64,000 bases of DNA from Prauserella alba (GTDB lineage: Bacteria > Actinomycetota > Actinomycetes > Mycobacteriales > Pseudonocardiaceae), in contig NZ_JAMTCH010000003.1 in the NCBI RefSeq assembly GCF_024171735.1, positions 1-64,000 of the forward strand, read 5' to 3'. Within the stretch, counting starts at the first letter, position 1; each line of letters begins with the position of its first letter. Below, piece after piece: positions 18,631 through 25,775 of the stretch. Below the pieces are notes generated by a model. The model saw only the letters and a program-made list of their open reading frames with translations. It had not been told where the DNA came from and did no database searches. The position numbers and the translations under genes were made by a program.

Positions 18631-18670
18631 GAAAAATCAGTTGCCCCGTCACGCGTGGTCGCAATAACCT
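18631..18670 (+). promoter_or_regulatory. whiB7 promoter with WhiB7-type AT-rich element
   Basis: GAAAAAT (18631-18637) lies just upstream of -35 TTGCCC (18641-18646); an 18-base spacer leads to -10 TAACCT (18665-18670). An AT-rich block directly before the -35 box is the known hallmark of promoters activated by WhiB7 with sigma A, so autoactivation is expected. Transcription would start near 18677, about 515 bases before the whiB7 ATG. Confidence 0.7.
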
Positions 18671-18739
18671 GCAGTGACCAGGTCGAAAAGCGCGGCCACC
18701 CAGGCGGTGGCCGACCGGATACGAGAGGAGGTGCCCGCA

Positions 18740-19078
18740 ATGGAGTTCACGACAACGATCGACATCGCCGGCATCTCCGGAGACCGGTCGACCCTGCGTT
18801 GTGACGGGCGGTCCGTGCGTCCTCAGCTGCTCTGCGCGTCGGTCGATCGTGACCGCCGGCCTGCCGGCATGTCCCTGGATCCGCGTGACCTCGCTGCGTT
18901 CGACGTGCGTGGGGGCGCCACGTCGCACGCTCCGGCCGGCGGCGCGGCGCTCGCCGCTGCCGACCTCGGCAACCCGGTGCCGCGCCCGGAGCGTCGTCAG
19001 CAGCTTCCGATCCAGATCCAGGACAAGTCCCGGGTTCCGCCCGGCTTTTGCGAGAGGCGTCGTCTAGCGACCGGCTAG
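18740..19078 (+). CDS. upstream ORF in the whiB7 leader (regulatory candidate)
   Basis: A 112-codon ORF beginning at ATG 18740 with a strong GAGGAGGTG ribosome site eight bases upstream. The peptide (starts MEFTTTIDIAGISG) has no recognised domain and becomes Arg/Gln/Pro-rich at the end. It fills most of the leader between the whiB7 promoter and whiB7. Upstream ORFs in whiB7 leaders are known to couple ribosome stalling to antitermination, and this one ends (TAG 19076-19078) inside a small hairpin and 14 bases before a 12-bp terminator-like stem. It is unusually long for such a leader ORF. It may be regulatory, a real small protein, or both. Confidence 0.55.
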   Translation: MEFTTTIDIAGISGDRSTLRCDGRSVRPQLLCASVDRDRRPAGMSLDPRDLAAFDVRGGATSHAPAGGAALAAADLGNPVPRPERRQQLPIQIQDKSRVPPGFCERRRLATG

Positions 19079-19080
19079 GC
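19062..19080 (+). promoter_or_regulatory. hairpin spanning the stop codon of the whiB7 leader ORF
   Basis: GTCTAGC (19062-19068) pairs with GCTAGGC (19074-19080) using one G-U pair, five-base loop. A ribosome finishing or stalling near the end of the leader ORF would melt it, which makes it a plausible part of an attenuation switch. Confidence 0.4.
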
Positions 19081-19091
19081 AGTTGGCTCTC

Positions 19092-19125
19092 GAAGGCCGC
19101 GGAACCCATCGGATCCGCGGCCTTC
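19092..19125 (+). terminator. whiB7 leader attenuator hairpin
   Basis: GAAGGCCGCGGA (19092-19103) and TCCGCGGCCTTC (19114-19125) form a perfect 12-bp stem with a ten-base loop. It lies 66 bases before the whiB7 start codon and after the upstream ORF. The U tract is weak (GTGCTGTTCG follows). Position and strength match the conditional terminator of whiB7 leaders. Confidence 0.65.
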
Positions 19126-19191
19126 GTGCTGTTCGAGGGCTGTGTGGATCCGCCGACTCATCCGCACACACTCGTTACTGAAGGAGCCGCC

Positions 19192-19551
19192 ATGCCAACG
19201 GCCACCGTCTCCGCGTCAGAGGAGACGTTCTCCGCCCTGTTGGCCGGGACGACCGGAGTCGCCGAACTGATCGACTCCGGAGAGTCAACCGATTTCGACC
19301 TTCCCTGTCGGACCGGCGATGCGGACCTGTGGTTCGCCGAGAAGCCGTCCGACCTGGAACGCGCCAAGACATTGTGCGGCGAGTGCCCGGTGCGCTCGGC
19401 CTGCTTGGAAGGTGCACTCGCCCGCGGTGAGCCGTGGGGCGTCTGGGGAGGCGAGATCTTCGAACGCGGTGCCGTCGTGGCCCGCAAGCGGCCGCGAGGC
19501 CGCCCGCGGAAGCACCCGGTGCCCGAATCTCGGGAACGGAGCGCCGCATGA
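19192..19551 (+). CDS. whiB7: WhiB7-type redox-sensing transcriptional activator of antibiotic resistance
   Basis: A 119-residue iron-sulfur regulator. The four cluster cysteines are C39, C62, C65 and C71 (CGECPVRSAC), the WhiB turn GVWGG is at 83-87, and the C-terminus has the AT-hook RGRPRK at 102-107 that distinguishes WhiB7 from other Wbl proteins. WhiB7 binds the primary sigma factor and AT-rich DNA upstream of -35 boxes and turns on intrinsic resistance genes when ribosomes are inhibited. ATG 19192 follows AAGGAG. The promoter has the AT-rich element for self-activation, and the leader carries an ORF and a terminator hairpin. Placement beside uvrD2 agrees with mycobacteria. Confidence 0.96.
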   Translation: MPTATVSASEETFSALLAGTTGVAELIDSGESTDFDLPCRTGDADLWFAEKPSDLERAKTLCGECPVRSACLEGALARGEPWGVWGGEIFERGAVVARKRPRGRPRKHPVPESRERSAA

Positions 19552-19646
19552 CGAACCGACTGCACCGCGAACCAGGCGAGACGCACTCGCTGACGGTGAC
19601 ATCGCGACACCACACATCCACCGAGTCGAACACGGAGACACCTCAC

Positions 19647-19799
19647 ATGTTGCTCCACGAAGAACTGACCAGAGATCGAATACGTGAACTGCGAAAACAG
19701 GCCGAGGGAGGGCGGGCCGAACGTCGGCACCGCGCGGCACGACGTTGGCAGCGAATCGCTCGCTGGGCATCGCGGCGTGCCGAGCACTTCGACCGGTAG
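19647..19799 (+). CDS. small basic conserved actinobacterial protein
   Basis: A 50-residue, strongly basic helical protein (MLLHEELTRDRIRELRKQAE start, then many Arg/Ala). Short proteins of this type are widespread in actinobacteria and uncharacterised. ATG 19647 has GGAGA eight bases upstream. A longer reading begins at ATG 19548, which overlaps the whiB7 stop codon as ATGA and would give 83 residues; the added part is low in conservation-like features. Either way it is likely translated from the whiB7 transcript. Confidence 0.6.
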   Translation: MLLHEELTRDRIRELRKQAEGGRAERRHRAARRWQRIARWASRRAEHFDR

Positions 19800-19866
19800 G
19801 CCGGGCACGGTGGGGTGGCCGCCGGACGCTGGATCCGGTCGTCACCCCACTGCTCACCCGTGTTGA

Positions 19867-20748
19867 ATGGGCGGAATGGCAGCACATACACACGACGACG
19901 TCGACTGGGCGGCACGCCTGTCCGGGATGCGCAGGCTCGACGAACTCGAGAGCGCCGCCACGGCCGAGGTGGCCGGCCGGCTCACCCGGAACCTCGGTGC
20001 CGGAGCGACCGTCGTGGATGTCGGCTCCGGCGCGGGCGGAATGAGCGCGGCGCTCGCTGCCTCACTCCGTGCGCGGGGTGGCGGCACCGTGGTCGCCGTC
20101 GATGCGATCGACGAACTGCTCGCCGCGGCACGTGACACCGCGCGCGAGGCGGGCGGTGACGTGGTGACCGTCGACGGGGTCGTCGCCGACCTCGGAACGG
20201 AACCGCTCGCGCAACTCGTCGAGCCTGCCGACCTGGTGTGGGCGTCGGCCGTGGTGCACCATCTGCCGGACCAACAGGCCGCCGTCGACCGGCTGGCTGC
20301 GGCGCTCCGCCCGGGCGGCCTCCTGGCGATCGCCGAGGGCGGACCCGGTGTGCGCTGCCTGCCGTGGGACCTCGGCGTGGGTCGCCCAGGGCTGGAGCTG
20401 TGCCTGCTCGGCCACCGCGACGCGTGGTTCGAGGACATGCGCACGTCGATGCCGGACGCCGTGGGCATGGGCTACGGCTGGAACGTGGCCGTCTCCCGTG
20501 CGGGGCTCAGCGATGTCACGTCGTTCACATTCCTCGTCGAGCATCCCGCACCGGCAGGGGAGCGGGTGCGGGAATTCGTGCTCGACCACATCGGCGGCCT
20601 CGCCGAGAGAGCAGGCGACCGGATGGACGCCGAGGACCGGGACACCGTGGCCCGGCTGCTGGATCCGGCGGCGGGCGACCACCTCGGCCGCCGCGACGAC
20701 ATCTACCTGCTGAGTGCCCGGACCGTGTACCTCGGGACGAAGCCGTGA
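19867..20748 (+). CDS. class I SAM-dependent methyltransferase
   Basis: A 293-residue Rossmann-fold methyltransferase. Motif I is VVDVGSGAGGMSAAL at about residues 40-54, with an acidic residue after beta-2 (VVAVDAIDELL) and a motif near VWASAVVHHLPDQ around 122-134. The C-terminal third resembles small-molecule or ubiquinone/menaquinone-type methyltransferases, and no nucleic-acid binding part is visible. Its substrate is unknown. Its stop overlaps the start of a 65-residue zinc-ribbon protein by four bases, so the two are translationally coupled. ATG 19867 or ATG 19876 could be the start. Confidence 0.85.
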   Translation: MGGMAAHTHDDVDWAARLSGMRRLDELESAATAEVAGRLTRNLGAGATVVDVGSGAGGMSAALAASLRARGGGTVVAVDAIDELLAAARDTAREAGGDVVTVDGVVADLGTEPLAQLVEPADLVWASAVVHHLPDQQAAVDRLAAALRPGGLLAIAEGGPGVRCLPWDLGVGRPGLELCLLGHRDAWFEDMRTSMPDAVGMGYGWNVAVSRAGLSDVTSFTFLVEHPAPAGERVREFVLDHIGGLAERAGDRMDAEDRDTVARLLDPAAGDHLGRRDDIYLLSARTVYLGTKP

Positions 20749-20942
20749 CCGGCGTGGACGTGCACGGCGAGGCACCCGTGACGTGCGGACTGTGCGGCGA
20801 GCGCGGCCACACCGAGACTGTTGCCGCCGGACTGGGCTGGCTGCGGGAATCCGAAGCGGGCCGGACGCGCTGGCTCTGCCCGCGCTGCGTTCGCGACCAC
20901 GTCCGCGACATCGAGGGAAAGCTGCCCGCCGAGTACTGGTGA
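20745..20942 (+). CDS. small zinc-ribbon protein coupled to the methyltransferase
   Basis: A 65-residue protein with two knuckles, CGLC at about residues 14-17 and CPRC at about 45-48, that should bind one zinc. It starts at GTG 20745, overlapping the methyltransferase stop as GTGA, and ends in a conserved-looking acidic/aromatic tail (KLPAEYW). Similar short proteins occur across actinobacteria without known function. Coupling suggests it acts with the methyltransferase, perhaps as a partner or adaptor. Confidence 0.65.
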   Translation: MTGVDVHGEAPVTCGLCGERGHTETVAAGLGWLRESEAGRTRWLCPRCVRDHVRDIEGKLPAEYW

Positions 20943-20946
20943 CGGC

Positions 20947-21876
20947 TCATGCCGCCGCCACCTTCGCCCTGCACTGGACGGCCGGTCGTGCGCGGTCCGC
21001 GGCTGTACGGAACGCCTTCGCCAACTCGGTGAGCACGCCGCGTCGATCCGTGGTCAGCCGCTCGGGGTCGGTTCGCACGAGCGTCACGCCCGCCGCGGCC
21101 AGTGCCAGATGCCCGAAGCGGGCTTTGCCGGGCGGGTGGAACTGCCAACCCATGCCCACCTCGTCCCACCACGCATCGACGGTGCCGATGTGCCTCCCGC
21201 GCCGGTCGCAGACCGTCACGTCCCACCGCGGTGGCGGCAACGGTCCCTCGCGGAGTACCGCGCGTGCCCACCCGTGCACGTAGGTGTCGCGGTCGCGGCC
21301 GATCGACCGCAGTTCGGACCGCACCACGGCGGAACCACGTTGGCTGCCGGAGTCGAGTTCGGCGCGTAGTTCGGCAGCGGTCGTGAGTCCGTAGTAGATG
21401 GGCAGGGACAGCAGGTCGCGCAACCGGCCGGGATCGGGTTCTCGGCGTGCTGCGTCGAGCGCGGCCCGGGTGGCGGGCGCGTACGGGATGCCATCGACGA
21501 CGACGGGTTCGGGTGGTCGGGACGTCCGTTCCACGAGCGCGAACGTCGGCGAGAGCATGCGACGCCCCTTCGGCACGAGGACGTGCACGGCGGGGGACCT
21601 CGGCAGGGCGATGCCGTGAGCGTCGAGGGCGTCGCCACCGGTGACGACGCCCTCGTCCCCCACGTATCGCGCGAGGGCGCGCACCAGCTGTCTTCGGGTC
21701 GGCTCGCTCGCGCTGAGCAGGACGATCCCGGGCAGTAGGCGTCGCCACGGACCTCCGGGGCGGCACCGGCGCGTGATGGTGCCCTCGGACATGCCGTGCG
21801 CGCGTAGCTCCGCGGTGGTCAGGACGTTGTCATGTGCGGCGGGTGTCAGCTGCGCCGCGTCGGCCAGAGCAGTCAT
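20947..21876 (-). CDS. AbiEi-like antitoxin-domain protein with DUF559-type C-terminal region
   Basis: A 309-residue protein. The N-terminal 60 residues (LTTAELRAHGMSEGTITRRCRPGGPWRRLLPGIVL) match the winged-helix AbiEi-type domain found in type IV antitoxins and many actinobacterial proteins. The middle resembles the same family, and the C-terminal 100 residues look like a very-short-patch/DUF559 nuclease fold (GTVDAWWDEVGMGWQF, then an arginine-bearing strand). No AbiEii nucleotidyltransferase toxin gene is next to it. Such solo proteins are common in actinobacteria and unexplained. It converges with the zinc-ribbon gene, four bases apart. Nuclease activity is inference. Confidence 0.7.
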   Translation of the reverse strand: MTALADAAQLTPAAHDNVLTTAELRAHGMSEGTITRRCRPGGPWRRLLPGIVLLSASEPTRRQLVRALARYVGDEGVVTGGDALDAHGIALPRSPAVHVLVPKGRRMLSPTFALVERTSRPPEPVVVDGIPYAPATRAALDAARREPDPGRLRDLLSLPIYYGLTTAAELRAELDSGSQRGSAVVRSELRSIGRDRDTYVHGWARAVLREGPLPPPRWDVTVCDRRGRHIGTVDAWWDEVGMGWQFHPPGKARFGHLALAAAGVTLVRTDPERLTTDRRGVLTELAKAFRTAADRARPAVQCRAKVAAA

Positions 21877-21925
21877 GCCTCGAGCGTGCCGATCGCGGAG
21901 CCCGGCGGGGAGGGTTCGGCGAAAA

Positions 21926-21934
21926 TGTGGACAA
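21926..21934 (-). promoter_or_regulatory. DnaA-box-like 9-mer
   Basis: The minus strand reads TTGTCCACA, the high-GC actinobacterial DnaA box. It lies in the intergenic region between the AbiEi-like and AarF-like genes. Confidence 0.4.
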
Positions 21935-21977
21935 GTCGGTCCGGCGAACGGAGAATTTCCGCCGCACCGGCGAAAAC

Positions 21978-21986
21978 TGTGGATAA
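21978..21986 (-). promoter_or_regulatory. DnaA box (consensus)
   Basis: The minus strand reads TTATCCACA, the classical DnaA box, 44 bases from the preceding copy and in the same orientation. Confidence 0.45.
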
Positions 21987-22005
21987 CTCGGCTGCCGATG
22001 GTCGG

Positions 22006-23427
22006 TCAGTCGGCGAACCCCGGTTGCCACTGCTGCACGATCGAACGCAACGGCAGTTCCGCATCGAGCTGACACAGGATGCCGATCGCACCGGCCGTCA
22101 CGCGGTGGATCATCAGCCAGTGCGGTGGCAGGTTCAGCGACCGCCCTGTACGGAAGTCCTGGCCGCGCAGATCGCCCATGCGCAGTGCCTGGTCCTGGGC
22201 CCATCGGCGGGAGAAATGGAACCTGTCTTCGGCGAGCGGGGCGACGATGGGATGGAGGTACGCATAGACGTCGTCGGGATCGATCTCGGTGTCGGGCCGC
22301 ACGAACCCCTCGGCTCGCAGCGCGGCGTAGAGCTCCTCGGACCGTCCTTCGAGCGCGAGTCGCATGATCCTGCCCATGGCGGGCGGGGCGCCGTAGGGGA
22401 GGCGGGCGACGGCGCCGAAGTCGATGACGCACACCCGGCCGTCCTCGCGCAGCATGAAGTTGCCCGGGTGAGGGTCGGAATGCAACAGCTGGGCACGGGC
22501 CGGCGACGAGTAGTGGAACTCGGCCAGCAACCGGCCGGCCTCGTCCCGCTGCTCCCGGGTGCCGCTGCGGATGATCTCGGTGTAGGACGTGCCGGTGACC
22601 CATTCGCTGACGACCACTTTGGGAGAGCTCGCCACGACCCGCGGTACGAGGACCTGCTCGTCACCGGCGAAGGCCTTCGAGAAGGCCCGCTGATTGTCGG
22701 CCTCCCTCCGGTAGTCGAGCTCCTCGTCCATCCGGTCCGCCAGCTCGGCCAGCAGCGGCTTGACGTCGGTGCCCGGAACGAGGCTCTGGAACAGGCGGCT
22801 GAAGCGCTGCAGTTGGCGCAGATCGCCGCGCAAGGCGTCGTCGGCACCCGGGTACTGCACCTTGACGGCGACCTCCCTGCCGTCGTGCCAGACGCCGTGG
22901 TGCACCTGGCCGATGCTGGCCGCGGCAGTCGGCTCGTCGTCGAACTCGGCGAACCGCTGCCGCCAGGTCCGCCCCAGCTGTTCGGTCAACACCCGGTGGG
23001 TCTGTTTCGCGGGCATCGGAGGGGCGGCGGCCTGCAGCCGGGTGAGGGCGTCGCGGTACGGTTCGGCCAGCTCGTCCGGCACAGCGGCCTCGAACACGCT
23101 CAGCGCCTGGCCGAACTTCATGGCGCCACCCTTGAGCGTGCCCAGCACCTCGAACAGCTGCTCGGCGGCCTTCGCCGACAGTCCGGCGTTGACCTCGTCG
23201 GCGCTCTGGCCGGTGAGCCTGCGGCCCCAGCCCCCGACCGCACGGCCCGCCATGCCCAGCGGAAGGCTGGCCAGCCTGGCTGTGCGGGCGACGGTCCTGC
23301 GCGGCAACGCGGTGTCCGCGTCGCCGTGGTCCGTGCTCGGCGCGTCACCCACGGCGTCGACGGGCTCCGCCGCGTCCGGCGTAGTGGTCTCGTCGGAGCT
23401 GTCGTGGGCCTCGCGGTGTTCGGTCAC
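22006..23427 (-). CDS. ABC1/AarF/UbiB family atypical kinase
   Basis: A 473-residue ADCK/UbiB-type protein. The KxGQ signature appears as MKFGQALSVFEA around residue 105, the ATP-site region includes VAVKVQYPG, and the catalytic and metal motifs LLHSDPHPGNFML and VCVIDFGAVARLP follow. These atypical kinases act on isoprenoid lipid biosynthesis or membrane lipid homeostasis; in actinobacteria a menaquinone link is possible. The mycobacterial orthologue also lies beside whiB7. GTG 23427 is preferred because CAGAAT sits seven bases upstream and the longer form adds a poorly composed leader. The N-terminal 60 residues are acidic and disordered. Confidence 0.88.
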   Translation of the reverse strand: MTEHREAHDSSDETTTPDAAEPVDAVGDAPSTDHGDADTALPRRTVARTARLASLPLGMAGRAVGGWGRRLTGQSADEVNAGLSAKAAEQLFEVLGTLKGGAMKFGQALSVFEAAVPDELAEPYRDALTRLQAAAPPMPAKQTHRVLTEQLGRTWRQRFAEFDDEPTAAASIGQVHHGVWHDGREVAVKVQYPGADDALRGDLRQLQRFSRLFQSLVPGTDVKPLLAELADRMDEELDYRREADNQRAFSKAFAGDEQVLVPRVVASSPKVVVSEWVTGTSYTEIIRSGTREQRDEAGRLLAEFHYSSPARAQLLHSDPHPGNFMLREDGRVCVIDFGAVARLPYGAPPAMGRIMRLALEGRSEELYAALRAEGFVRPDTEIDPDDVYAYLHPIVAPLAEDRFHFSRRWAQDQALRMGDLRGQDFRTGRSLNLPPHWLMIHRVTAGAIGILCQLDAELPLRSIVQQWQPGFAD

Positions 23428-23554
23428 GTCCGCGATTCTGCCTTGTCGATCAACGCCGTGGGGAACCGTTCGGCGTCCGCGCCCGGACAAGGCAGTTCGC
23501 AGCGCAGGTCAGGCCCAGCTCCCGCTCCGCCGGACGCGGCGGGCCGCGTGACTC

Positions 23555-24727
23555 CTACGGTGCGGCCCCGTCACGGCCCGCGCGGGTCGGCGACGGCGTC
23601 GGGGTGGGCGGCTCCGCCGACGCCGCGCCCCGCTGCCCGGCGGCACGGGCGGAGGCCTGCGTCACGGCCGCGGCTCCGCACGGGCACGACGGATGCGGAG
23701 CCGCATCGGACGTGGTGGTCGTTCCGGCGAACGCGTCGATCTCGATGGCGCCGTTCCAGGTCGGCGGCACCGACTCCTCCGGGTCGAGGATGCGCAGAAT
23801 CTGCCCGCCCGCCAGCCCCGCCGTGGCCGTCACGCTGCACAGGTCCGTACGGGGAAGTCGCCCAGCCAGCTGGCTCGCCACCCGCGGCCACGACGGGTCG
23901 CGTGCCGTGTGCGCGAGGTCTGCGCAGCGCAGGCAGCTGCTCCGGCCCGGGTGGACCAGTGGGCCCACGATGCCGTTGCCGTCCCGGACCCGCACCAGCA
24001 GGTGCGGTTGCCGCTCCACCATCAGCTCGTTCACGATCTCGGGGGCGGGCACGACCGTGTCGGTCAACACGACCAGATCCGGGCGTTGCTTGCCCCGCAC
24101 CTTGCCGGTCTTCGTCGCCGAGTTGGTCCGCTTGACCAGGTTCGTGATGGCCTGCCTGCGCGGGGTGCCGATGTCGCCGTCGACGAAGCCGGTGCCGAGG
24201 TCCTCCGGGCCGACACGCCCGTCGGCGTGGGCGTCGATGTGTCCGACGCCCGCCGTCGCGAGTGTGCGGGCCAGACCCGCGGCGAGCCTGCCGCCGCCCT
24301 GCAGCCGCACCGTGCTCTGCGCCCACCGTGCGGCGGCACTGCGGCGAGGCCGGGAACGCGTCAGGGTCCAGAGCGCGGGTTCGTCGGTGCGTACGGACCG
24401 CGCGTACGCCGGTGAGTCGGACTCTTCGATCAAGCCGCGTTCGGCGAGCCCCTCGAGCACGAGTCGCAGGTCGTCGGCCGCCTTCTCCGCCTCCTCGTCG
24501 GAGGTGCACTGGGAGCGGGCGAGCTGTACGAGCGTGCCCGTGCTGCGGCTCCCGTCGAGGCTCCGCACGAGATCCATCAGCATCGGTGACAGCGTGTCCA
24601 GGACCACCGCGTGTCGGCGCTCCAGGCCGATCTGCAGTTCCCCTTCGCCGCGTTCCAGGACGTCCAGTCCCGGGACGATCCGCGGCCGCTCCGGCAGGGA
24701 GCCGGTTTCGGTGAGTGTTCGAGTCAT
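23555..24727 (-). CDS. ThiF/E1-like adenylyltransferase-family protein
   Basis: A 390-residue protein whose N-terminal half holds a winged-helix-like peptide-binding region and whose C-terminal half is a ThiF-type Rossmann domain (VRLQGGGRLAAGLARTLATAGVGHIDAHADG). Two cysteine clusters, CLRC near residue 285 and CPC near 355, could bind zinc. Relatives are annotated as ThiF-like or leader-peptide-binding proteins of azol(in)e peptide synthesis, but no cyclodehydratase or precursor gene is nearby. The mycobacterial counterpart has the same neighbours. ATG 24727 starts the conserved part. It is divergent from a metalloprotease gene across a 139-base gap with two DnaA boxes. Function unknown. 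Confidence 0.75.
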   Translation of the reverse strand: MTRTLTETGSLPERPRIVPGLDVLERGEGELQIGLERRHAVVLDTLSPMLMDLVRSLDGSRSTGTLVQLARSQCTSDEEAEKAADDLRLVLEGLAERGLIEESDSPAYARSVRTDEPALWTLTRSRPRRSAAARWAQSTVRLQGGGRLAAGLARTLATAGVGHIDAHADGRVGPEDLGTGFVDGDIGTPRRQAITNLVKRTNSATKTGKVRGKQRPDLVVLTDTVVPAPEIVNELMVERQPHLLVRVRDGNGIVGPLVHPGRSSCLRCADLAHTARDPSWPRVASQLAGRLPRTDLCSVTATAGLAGGQILRILDPEESVPPTWNGAIEIDAFAGTTTTSDAAPHPSCPCGAAAVTQASARAAGQRGAASAEPPTPTPSPTRAGRDGAAP

Positions 24728-24776
24728 GTTCACAGGGTGGCGGGATCCGCGGTCGCCGTGGGACACCCGATCGGGG

Positions 24777-24785
24777 TTATCCACA
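24777..24785 (+). promoter_or_regulatory. DnaA box (consensus)
   Basis: TTATCCACA on the plus strand in the divergent promoter region between the ThiF-like and metalloprotease genes. Confidence 0.45.
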
Positions 24786-24797
24786 GGTGAACGCGAA

Positions 24798-24806
24798 TGT
24801 GGACAA
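24798..24806 (-). promoter_or_regulatory. DnaA-box-like 9-mer
   Basis: The minus strand reads TTGTCCACA, 12 bases from the preceding box and facing it. Confidence 0.4.
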
Positions 24807-24854
24807 CTGTGGTGCTGTGATGTTCGAGCCATCCCGAATGTCGGCGGTGCGCTT

Positions 24855-24860
24855 TACCGT
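24855..24860 (+). promoter_or_regulatory. -10 box of leaderless promoter (metalloprotease)
   Basis: TACCGT ends six bases before GTG 24867 and so selects that start codon within a long open frame. Confidence 0.55.
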
Positions 24861-24866
24861 GTACGA

Positions 24867-25700
24867 GTGGCCGATGCACGGGTTCCCTCATTACGGAGTC
24901 AACGCGGGCGGGCGCAGAACACGGCGCAGAACTCACCGTCGCGCGACACCGAGCCGAAAGGCGGACAATCCCGACGTAACCGACGAAAAGACGGAAAGGG
25001 TGTGCAGCAGAGCCGACACCAAACGAGTCCGGACGACCAGCGTGGTCAGGACCGGCAGCCCAGTAGGCGCGGTCAGGGCGGCGAGCGCGGTCGGAGCGGG
25101 CGACGTGACCAGGACGATCAGGACGGCCGGCCGCCGGTGACGGAGGAGAAGGTCGAGGTCAGGCGTAGTGCGCGGCGCCGCCGTACCGTCACGGCTTACC
25201 GGGACGGCGATACGACGGTGGTGCTCATCCCGGCGACGATGACCAAGGCCGAGGAGCGGCACTGGATCGCCGAGATGCAGAAGAAGCTGCGGCGCACCGA
25301 GAACAAGAGGGCCTCGCCGGCACGTGCATCCGACGAGGCGTTGTTGTTGCGGTGCACCGAGCTGTCGGCGCGTTATCTCGACGGCGCGGCCCAGCCCGCG
25401 AGCGTGCGCTGGGTCCCGCCGATGCGTACGCGCTGGGCATCGTGCACGCCGATGAACCGCACGATCCGGGTCAGCGAGCGGCTGCGTGAGGTGCCGTCCT
25501 GGGTGCTCGATTACGTCCTGGTGCACGAGCTCGCCCATCTGCGGGTCGCCGACCACAACGACGAATTCTGGGCGCTGGTGCACCGCTATCCGAAGGCCGA
25601 GCGGGCCATCGGATATCTCGAGGGCCTGTCCGCGGCGGCGCATCTCGGCATCAGCGGAGATGCCGACGACACCGCTCCGGACCCCGACGACGAAGAGTGA
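24867..25700 (+). CDS. SprT/YgjP-like (DUF45, M48-related) zinc metallopeptidase
   Basis: A 277-residue protein. The first 90 residues are a charged, low-complexity Arg/Gln/Asp/Gly-rich segment; the C-terminal half is a metallopeptidase of the YgjP/WLM type. The zinc motif HELAH is at residues 220-224 (VLVHELAHLRVADHNDEFW), with a downstream His in NDEFWALVHRY, and it follows the family landmark RWVPPMRTRWASC. Proteases of this group act on protein-DNA complexes or as stress-related peptidases; the target here is unknown. GTG 24867 is set by the TACCGT box six bases before it. It converges with another putative metalloprotease gene. Confidence 0.82.
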   Translation: MADARVPSLRSQRGRAQNTAQNSPSRDTEPKGGQSRRNRRKDGKGVQQSRHQTSPDDQRGQDRQPSRRGQGGERGRSGRRDQDDQDGRPPVTEEKVEVRRSARRRRTVTAYRDGDTTVVLIPATMTKAEERHWIAEMQKKLRRTENKRASPARASDEALLLRCTELSARYLDGAAQPASVRWVPPMRTRWASCTPMNRTIRVSERLREVPSWVLDYVLVHELAHLRVADHNDEFWALVHRYPKAERAIGYLEGLSAAAHLGISGDADDTAPDPDDEE

Positions 25701-25709
25701 CGAACGCAC

Positions 25710-25759
25710 ACCGCCCGCGCCGGGGGCCTGCGGGGCAGGAACGACCCGGCGCGGGCGGT
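25710..25759. terminator. bidirectional terminator between two putative protease genes
   Basis: ACCGCCCGCGCCGGG (25710-25724) and CCCGGCGCGGGCGGT (25745-25759) make a perfect 15-bp stem with a 20-base loop between convergent genes. Confidence 0.75.
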
Positions 25760-25775
25760 GCGCCGAAGGAGAGGG

